From Kocuria sp. p3-SID1428 (GTDB lineage Bacteria > Actinomycetota > Actinomycetes > Actinomycetales > Micrococcaceae), in assembly GCF_025149945.1 (NCBI RefSeq), contig NZ_JALXVH010000068.1, positions 1 to 12,307 on the forward strand: a stretch of DNA of 12,307 nucleotides, read 5' to 3'. The translations under genes were made by a program, and so were the position numbers. Shown piece by piece: positions 7,349 to 12,307 of this stretch (position 1 is the first letter of the stretch; every line of letters begins with the position of its first letter). The notes below the pieces were generated by a model. The model saw nothing but the letters and a program-made list of their open reading frames with translations, ran no database searches and was not told the origin of the DNA.

Positions 7349-7411
7349 CGGCGCCGCCGTCGTGCCCGAGAGCGCGACCGGCGGCGCCGGAGCCGAGGGC
7401 GCCTCGGGCTC
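7349..7411. terminator. Tandem hairpins between convergent glgX and glgP, likely two-way terminator
   Basis: Hairpin 1 (7349-7389): CGGCGCCGCCG pairs perfectly over 11 bp with 7379-7389. It continues past one bulged C (7378) for six more pairs, one of them G-U in the rightward RNA, closing a 6-base loop. Hairpin 2 (7390-7411): CCGAGG (7393-7398) pairs with CCTCGG (7402-7407), with three further pairs beyond a bulge. Hairpin 1 begins 6 bases after the glgX stop, and hairpin 2 ends 16 bases from the glgP stop. Neither side has a T-run. The placement and strength suggest termination from both directions. Confidence 0.7.
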
Positions 7412-7427
7412 AGCCGCTCTCAGCGTC

Positions 7428-10013
7428 TCAGGCGCTGACCACCAGGCCCAGCTCGGCGCTGGTGGCCAGCCCGTCCCCGTCGGGAAGCACGCGCACCGTG
7501 TAGCCGAACGGACCCGATCGGTCGATCGTGAAGGATCCGGTGAAGGCCCAGTCCCCGGAATCGGTGCGCTGGACCTCACTCAGATCCTGGTGCTTGCGCT
7601 CGTGGATGTGATCGCTGCCCGAGACCCGGCCGAAGCCGACCTCGACGCGGACGTCCTCGGGGCTCAGCCCGCCGAGCCGGACGTAGGCGGTGACCTCGAT
7701 GGAATCGCCGATCTGCGGCTCGGAGTGCAGCCCCCCGGTGCGCACATGCTCGATCCGCACGCCCGCCCAGCCCTGGCGGACCCGGGCGACCCAGGCCGCC
7801 GTGGAGCGGGCCTGGGCGTGATCGGCCGCGGAGACGGCGCGGCCGGCCCGGGCGGCCGGCAGGTAGAGCTGCTCGACGTAGTCCGCGACCATGCGAGCGG
7901 CCGAGACGCTGGGCCCCAGGGCGGTGAGCGTGTGGCGCACCATGGCCAGCCACTGATGGGGGACGCGGTCCGCCCCGTCGTCGTGGATCTCGCTGTAGAA
8001 CCGGGGCGCCACGTGGTTCTCGATCAGCTCGTAGAGCGCTGCGGCCTCGATGCTGTCCCGCTCATCGTCGGAGGCCCGGTTGTCGGCGGTCGGGATCGCC
8101 CAGCCGTTCTGGCCGTCGTAGAGCTCGTCCCACCAGCCGTCGAGCACCGAGAGATTGAGCCCGCCGTTGATCGCGGCCTTCATCCCGGAGGTGCCGCAGG
8201 CCTCGAGCGGTCGCAGGGGGTTGTTGAGCCAGACGTCGCAGCCCGGGAACAGGGTGCGCGCCATCGACATGTCGTAGTTCGGCAGGAACACGATGCGGTG
8301 GCGGACCTTGGGGTCGTCGGTGAAGCGCACCAGGTCCTGGATCATGCGCTTGCCCATCTCGTCGGCAGGGTGGGACTTGCCGGCGATCACGAGCTGGACG
8401 GGGCGCACCGGGTCCAGCAGCAGGCGCTTGAGGCGCTGCGGATCGCGCAGCATCAGGGTCAGGCGCTTGTAGGTGGGCACCCGTCGGGCGAAGCCGATCG
8501 TGAGGACCTCCGGATCGAGCACCGAGTCGGTCCAGCTCAGCTCGGCATCAGCGGCGCCGCGCTGCTTCCACGACGCGCGCAGGCGACGACGGACATCGGC
8601 CACCAGATCCGCGCGCATCTCGGCGCGCACGCGCCACAGCTGCTCGTCCGAGACCTCGGCCACAGCCCGCCAGCGCGCGCGCAGATCCGGCTGCGACCGG
8701 TCCACGGCCAGGGCCTCCATGCGCGGATCGATCCAGGTCGGCACGTGCACGCCGTTGGTCACCGACGAGATGGGGACCTCGTCGGTGTCGAAGCCGTTCC
8801 ACAGCCCGGAGAACATCTGCCGCGACACCGCGCCATGCAGCTTGGCCACGCCGTTGGCCCGCTGCGCCAGGCGCAGGCCCATGACGGCCATGTTGAACCG
8901 GCGGCCGTCGCCGCCGTCGTGGTCCTCGCGCCCCAGAGCCAGGATCTCCTCGAGAGGGGCGGGCCCGGCCAGCTCGGTGGAGAAGAAGCGCTCGATCATC
9001 TCGCGCTCGAAGCGGTCGATGCCGGCCGGGACCGGGGTGTGCGTGGTGAACACAGTCGAGGCGCGCACCGCGGTGAGGGCCTCGAGCCAGGACATGCCCG
9101 CGCCGCCGTCGGTCCCGGGGCTCATCAGCTCGGCGATGCGCTCGATTCCGGCGAAGCCCGCGTGGCCCTCGTTGCAGTGGAAGACCTCCGGCTCGGGGGC
9201 GCCGGTGAGCCGTGAGAACTCGCGCAGCGCGCGAATGCCGCCCATGCCCAGCAGCAGCTCCTGCTGGAGGCGGTGCTCGCCCCCGCCGCCGTAGAGGCGG
9301 TCCGTGACGCCGCGGAAGACGTCGTCGTTCTCGGTGATCTGGGAGTCGAGCAGCAGCAGCGGGACGCGCCCCACGTCCGCACGCCAGATCTGGGCGCCCA
9401 GCCGCCCGCCGTCCGGCATGGGCAGCCAGATCCTCGCAGGGGAGCCGTCGGGTTCGCGCAGCAGCGTGAGGGGCAGGCCCTGCGGGTCCAGGACGGGGTA
9501 GTCCTCGAGCTGCCACCCGTCGCGCGACAGCGACTGGTTGAAATAGCCGTTCTGGTACAGCAGGCCCACGCCCACCACAGGCACGCCCATGTCGGAGGCG
9601 GTCTTGAGGTGATCGCCGGCCAGGATGCCGAGACCGCCCGAGTACTGCGGCAGCACGGAGGTGATGCCGTACTCGGCGGAGAAGTAGGCGATCGAGCGCG
9701 CGCCGTCGCGACCGTGCTCGCGCTGGTACCACAGCGGCTCGCTCAGGTAGGTCTCGAGGTCGCGGCCCAGGGCGTCGATGCGCCGGACGAGCTCGTCGTC
9801 CTCGGCGATCTGCTGGATCTCCTCGCGGGTCAGCGAGCCCAGGACCTGGACGGGATCCCCGCCGGAGGCCTCCCAGGCCTCCGGGCCGAGATCCCGGAAG
9901 AGCTGCTCGGTGGGCCGGTGCCAGGACCAGCGCAGATTGGCGGCCAGTCGGCTCAGCGCACTGATCGACTCGGGGAGGGACGTCCGGACGGTGAACCTTC
10001 TGATGGCCTTCAC
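7428..10013 (-). CDS. glgP: Alpha-glucan (glycogen/maltodextrin) phosphorylase, GT35, 861 aa
   Basis: Removes glucose from non-reducing ends of alpha-1,4-glucans with phosphate, giving glucose 1-phosphate; cytosolic and PLP-dependent. The N-terminus (MKAIRRFTVRTSLPES, then NLRWSWHRPT) is the DUF3417 domain typical of the actinobacterial form such as M. tuberculosis Rv1328. FSAEYGITSVLPQYSGGLGILAGDHLKTASDMG (about 110-142) is the family's glycine-rich region; HCNEGHAGF and TTHTPVPAGIDRF follow. The PLP lysine is predicted as Lys612 in EACGTSGMKAAINGG, corresponding to rabbit phosphorylase Lys680. RRVPTYKRL and AGKSHPADEMGK are phosphate/substrate-region motifs. The C-terminal ~100 residues form a beta-rich domain. 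GTG at 10013 gives the family start. The GGAGG just upstream is only one base from the start codon, too close to act as a Shine-Dalgarno, so the mRNA may be nearly leaderless. It is convergent with glgX and divergent from glgE, the latter as in mycobacteria. Confidence 0.95.
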   Translation of the reverse strand: MKAIRRFTVRTSLPESISALSRLAANLRWSWHRPTEQLFRDLGPEAWEASGGDPVQVLGSLTREEIQQIAEDDELVRRIDALGRDLETYLSEPLWYQREHGRDGARSIAYFSAEYGITSVLPQYSGGLGILAGDHLKTASDMGVPVVGVGLLYQNGYFNQSLSRDGWQLEDYPVLDPQGLPLTLLREPDGSPARIWLPMPDGGRLGAQIWRADVGRVPLLLLDSQITENDDVFRGVTDRLYGGGGEHRLQQELLLGMGGIRALREFSRLTGAPEPEVFHCNEGHAGFAGIERIAELMSPGTDGGAGMSWLEALTAVRASTVFTTHTPVPAGIDRFEREMIERFFSTELAGPAPLEEILALGREDHDGGDGRRFNMAVMGLRLAQRANGVAKLHGAVSRQMFSGLWNGFDTDEVPISSVTNGVHVPTWIDPRMEALAVDRSQPDLRARWRAVAEVSDEQLWRVRAEMRADLVADVRRRLRASWKQRGAADAELSWTDSVLDPEVLTIGFARRVPTYKRLTLMLRDPQRLKRLLLDPVRPVQLVIAGKSHPADEMGKRMIQDLVRFTDDPKVRHRIVFLPNYDMSMARTLFPGCDVWLNNPLRPLEACGTSGMKAAINGGLNLSVLDGWWDELYDGQNGWAIPTADNRASDDERDSIEAAALYELIENHVAPRFYSEIHDDGADRVPHQWLAMVRHTLTALGPSVSAARMVADYVEQLYLPAARAGRAVSAADHAQARSTAAWVARVRQGWAGVRIEHVRTGGLHSEPQIGDSIEVTAYVRLGGLSPEDVRVEVGFGRVSGSDHIHERKHQDLSEVQRTDSGDWAFTGSFTIDRSGPFGYTVRVLPDGDGLATSAELGLVVSA

Positions 10014-10016
10014 ACC

Positions 10017-10061
10017 TCCGGAGCCTAGCGCCGCAGAGGGCTCCGGACGAGGCCCCCTCGT
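10017..10061. promoter_or_regulatory. Two palindromes in the glgP/glgE divergent region, candidate operator
   Basis: First palindrome: TCCGGAGCC (10017-10025) and GGCTCCGGA (10039-10047), perfect 9-bp arms with a 13-base spacer, arm centres 22 bp apart, about two helical turns. Each arm contains the self-complementary TCCGGA. Second palindrome: ACGAGG (10047-10052) and CCTCGT (10056-10061), perfect 6-bp arms with a 3-base centre, abutting the first. Together they cover the predicted glgP -10 (10022-10027) and its upstream region. This placement suits a repressor of glgP; the regulator is unknown. Confidence 0.5.
10022..10027 (-). promoter_or_regulatory. Possible -10 element of glgP
   Basis: On the minus strand this reads TAGGCT, a TANNNT element, ending 8 bases before the glgP GTG (10013). 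Transcription would start within about two bases of the start codon, giving a leaderless or nearly leaderless mRNA. The sequence where a -35 would be (10045-10050, TCGTCC on the minus strand) is poor. It overlaps the left arm of the 10017-10047 palindrome. Confidence 0.4.
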
Positions 10062-10123
10062 ATTCCACGGCCCTGTCTGCGCAGCGATACGGGCCGTCGC
10101 CCGAAAAATCGCTTATGACCTGC

Positions 10124-10153
10124 TTCACCATGGACCGCCGGACTGACTACGGT
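10124..10153 (+). promoter_or_regulatory. Probable promoter of glgE (leaderless)
   Basis: The -10 is TACGGT (10148-10153, TANNNT type). A -35-like TTCACC (10124-10129, four of six matches to TTGACA) lies 18 bases upstream. The -10 ends 6 bases before the GTG at 10160, so the predicted first transcribed base is the start codon itself. An A/T-rich patch (AAAAAT, 10104-10109) lies about 51-56 bases before that start, where an UP element would sit; in such GC-rich DNA it stands out but may be incidental. Confidence 0.5.
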
Positions 10154-10159
10154 GTGGGG

Positions 10160-12301
10160 GTGACCTCCAAGAGCATGCCCAAGCCGCCCCGAGACTCCGC
10201 CTCCGCTCCCGAGCCCAGCTCGAGCGCGCCGTCCGCCGCGGGGGCCTCTGCTGCCCCGGCTGCCGCCGTCGAGCCCGTCGATCTGTCCGGTCTCGTCTAC
10301 GGACGCATTCCGATCGAGGACGTGTCCCCGTCCGTGCTGTGCGGGCGCCGTCCCGCCACCGCCCTGCCCGGCGAGGACATCCGCATCGCCGCGACCGTCT
10401 ACCGCGAGGGGCACGACGCCCTCGGCGTGACCGCCGTGCTGCGTGACCCGCAGGGCCGGGAGCACCAGCGCACCGCCATGAGCCTCAGCGCCCCGGGCAC
10501 CGATCGCTACGAGGGCTGGGTCCGCCCCGATGCCGAGGGCGAGTGGAGCTTCACCGTCGAGGGCTGGGGCGATCTGTACGAGACCTGGCGCCACGCCGCC
10601 GAGATCAAGCTCGGTGTCGGGCAGGACGTCGAGCTGATGATGGACGAGGGCGTGGTCGTCTTCGAGCGCGCCGCCTCGGAGGCCGAGCGCCCCGAGTCGC
10701 AGCGACGCCTGCTGGGCGAGATCGCCGAGCAGCTGAAGGATCGTTCGATCCCCGCCAGCCAGCGATTCGCCCGCGCCGCGGACCGCTCGGTCTTGGAGAT
10801 CGTCGCCGCCTCGCCGATCCGCAGCCTCGTGACCAGCTCCGAGCCCCTGCCGCTGCGCGTCGAGCGCGATGCCGCCGGTCGCGGCGCCTGGTACGAGTTC
10901 TTCCCCCGCTCCGAGGGCGCCGTGCGCGATGAGACTACGGGCGGCTTCCGCTCGGGCACCTTCCGCACCGCGGCCGAGCGCCTGCCCGCCGTCGCGGACA
11001 TGGGCTTCGACGTCCTCTACATGCCGCCGATCCACCCGATCGGGCACGCGCACCGCAAGGGGCCGAACAACACCCTGCACGCGGGTCCGAACGATCCGGG
11101 CTCGCCCTGGGCGATCGGCAACGAGGACGGCGGCCACGACGCCATCCACCCCGATCTCGGCACGTTCGAGGACTTCGACGCCTTCGTCGCCCGGGCCCAT
11201 GAGCTCGGTCTCGAGATCGCCCTGGACCTCGCGCTGCAGGCCTCGCCGGATCACCCCTGGGTGGAGCAGCACCCGGAGTGGTTCACCACGCGCGCCGACG
11301 GCTCGATCGCGTATGCGGAGAACCCGCCCAAGAAGTACCAGGACATCTATCCGATCAACTTCGACAACGACCCCGAGGGGCTGTGCCGCGAGGTCCTGCG
11401 GATCGTGCAGCTGTGGATCTCCCACGGCGTGCGGATCTTCCGCGTGGACAACCCGCACACCAAGCCGCTGTGGTTCTGGGAGTGGCTGCTCGATCGGGTC
11501 CGGAAGATCGACGACGGCGTCGTCTTCCTGGCCGAGGCCTTCACCCGCCCCGCCATGATGCAGGGCCTGGCCAAGGCCGGCTTCCAGCAGTCGTACTCCT
11601 ACTTCACCTGGCGCAATGCCAAGTGGGAGCTCGAGGAGTACCTCGAGGAGGTCTCCCGGAAGACCTCCGCCCAGTACCGCCCGAATTTCTTCGTGAACAC
11701 CCCGGACATCCTCACCTCGTACTTCGTGGAGGGCGGGCGCCCGGCGTTCAAGATCCGCGCCGCGCTGGCCTCGACCGCCTCGCCGCTGTGGGGCATGTAC
11801 GCCGGCTACGAGCTCTACGAGAACGTGCAGCGCCCGGGCGCCGAGGAGTCGATCGACTCCGAGAAGTTCGAGTACCGCCCGCGCGACTTCGAGGCCGCGC
11901 AGAGCCGCGGGGATTCGCTGGCGCCCTACGTGCGCCGTCTCAACCAGCTGCGTCGCGAGCATCCGAGCCTGGGGGATCTGCAGAACCTCACGCTGCACCC
12001 CACCGACGACGACGCCGTCCTGTGCTTCTCCAAGACCAAGACGGTCCGCGACCAGGACGGGGAGCACGAGGACACGCTGATCATCGTGACCAACACCGAT
12101 CCGCATTCGGTGCGCACTGCGAACATCGAGCTGGATCTGGAGGCTCTGCGCCTGGCCCCGCAGGACCGCGCCGAGGACGGGACCTTCGTGGCCGATGAGC
12201 TGCTCACCGGCGAGTCCTGGTCCTGGGGCGAGCGCGTGTGGGTCCGCCTGGACCCGTTCTACGAGCCCGTCCACATCGTCAGCGTGCGTCGCAGGCGCTG
12301 A
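10160..12301 (+). CDS. glgE: Alpha-1,4-glucan:maltose-1-phosphate maltosyltransferase GlgE, 713 aa
   Basis: GH13_3 enzyme that adds maltose from alpha-maltose 1-phosphate to the non-reducing end of alpha-1,4-glucans, releasing phosphate; the core of the GlgE glycogen route fed by TreS and maltokinase. Residues 1-40 are Ser/Ala/Pro-rich and probably disordered. The N-terminal beta domain (about 45-210) has GRIPIEDVSPSVLCGRRPA. The catalytic barrel begins near WYEFFPRSEG (Trp244), followed by MPPIHPIGHAHRKGPNN. Predicted nucleophile Asp430 (FRVDNPHTKP), acid/base Glu459 (FLAEAFTRPAMM) and Asp516 (NTPDILTSYF) keep the spacing of Streptomyces coelicolor GlgE D394, E423 and D480 (constant offset of 36). 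Length fits the family. Several in-frame starts exist (ATG 10115, ATG 10130, GTG 10154, GTG 10160, ATG 10175). GTG 10160 is preferred because a -10 element ends exactly 6 bases before it. The divergence from glgP matches mycobacteria, where glgB follows glgE. Confidence 0.95.
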   Translation: MTSKSMPKPPRDSASAPEPSSSAPSAAGASAAPAAAVEPVDLSGLVYGRIPIEDVSPSVLCGRRPATALPGEDIRIAATVYREGHDALGVTAVLRDPQGREHQRTAMSLSAPGTDRYEGWVRPDAEGEWSFTVEGWGDLYETWRHAAEIKLGVGQDVELMMDEGVVVFERAASEAERPESQRRLLGEIAEQLKDRSIPASQRFARAADRSVLEIVAASPIRSLVTSSEPLPLRVERDAAGRGAWYEFFPRSEGAVRDETTGGFRSGTFRTAAERLPAVADMGFDVLYMPPIHPIGHAHRKGPNNTLHAGPNDPGSPWAIGNEDGGHDAIHPDLGTFEDFDAFVARAHELGLEIALDLALQASPDHPWVEQHPEWFTTRADGSIAYAENPPKKYQDIYPINFDNDPEGLCREVLRIVQLWISHGVRIFRVDNPHTKPLWFWEWLLDRVRKIDDGVVFLAEAFTRPAMMQGLAKAGFQQSYSYFTWRNAKWELEEYLEEVSRKTSAQYRPNFFVNTPDILTSYFVEGGRPAFKIRAALASTASPLWGMYAGYELYENVQRPGAEESIDSEKFEYRPRDFEAAQSRGDSLAPYVRRLNQLRREHPSLGDLQNLTLHPTDDDAVLCFSKTKTVRDQDGEHEDTLIIVTNTDPHSVRTANIELDLEALRLAPQDRAEDGTFVADELLTGESWSWGERVWVRLDPFYEPVHIVSVRRRR

Positions 12302-12307
12302 GCGCGC

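Noticed and set aside
7362..9215. A 617-codon plus-strand frame opposite glgP
   Set aside because: Low-complexity translation (Gly/Ala/Val/His/Asp-rich) and the glgP frame carries all phosphorylase motifs.
10090..10109. Hairpin CGGGC/GCCCG (10090-10103) followed by AAAAAT, considered as a terminator
   Set aside because: The tract after the stem is A-rich, not T-rich, on the plus strand. On the minus strand the T-run precedes the stem, and no gene ends here.
10025..12274. A 749-codon open frame on the minus strand opposite glgE
   Set aside because: It mirrors GlgE codons in high-GC DNA. The translation is rich in Gly/Ala/Val/Arg/His with no domain, while the plus strand encodes a complete GlgE.
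1..12307. Search by eye for CRISPR repeats, tRNA or rRNA genes, transposase genes and attachment sites
   Set aside because: No regularly spaced direct repeats, tRNA-like cloverleaf or TTC-anticodon arm patterns, or transposase motifs were seen; the region is almost fully occupied by housekeeping genes.

Overview
The window is high-GC DNA (roughly 70% by eye) packed with nine genes. It most resembles an actinobacterium, probably Micrococcales (a Micrococcaceae-like organism). This rests on gene content and order (CarD, a LpqE-type lipoprotein, GlgE), the actinobacterial forms of each protein, the many GTG start codons and the TANNNT-type -10 elements. No genus can be assigned from the sequence alone. 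There are no rRNA or tRNA genes, CRISPR arrays, insertion sequences or phage genes, and no gene-free stretch longer than 300 bases.

Left block (1-5127). A small secreted lipoprotein gene (lpqE-like) is read leftward. From the shared 152-base divergent region, the string carD, ispD, ispF, cysS, rlmB is read rightward. This order matches the Mycobacterium tuberculosis Rv3584 to Rv3579c neighbourhood. CarD is an RNA polymerase-binding factor. IspD and IspF catalyse two steps of the MEP isoprenoid pathway, and their genes overlap by 4 bases. CysS charges tRNA-Cys. RlmB is a SPOUT 23S rRNA 2'-O-methyltransferase. A very strong hairpin lies in the first codons of ispD. A probable leaderless promoter abuts cysS, and hairpins separate cysS from rlmB.

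Right block (5108-12301). This is an alpha-glucan (glycogen) cluster. glgX (debranching) overlaps the end of rlmB and converges on glgP (phosphorolysis). glgP diverges from glgE (chain extension from maltose 1-phosphate). A hairpin-rich 85-base gap (7343-7427) separates the convergent pair and probably acts as a two-way terminator. The 146-base gap between glgP and glgE (10014-10159) holds two candidate divergent promoters and two nested or abutting palindromes that look like an operator. GlgX and GlgP break glycogen down while GlgE builds it, so divergent control at this point would set the balance. The partners glgB and treS/mak are not in the window and may lie beyond its right end.

I see no previously undescribed multi-gene system here; all nine proteins belong to known families with intact catalytic residues. 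The items worth a second look are regulatory: the ispD 5' hairpin, the glgP/glgE palindromes, and the apparent leaderless GTG starts.
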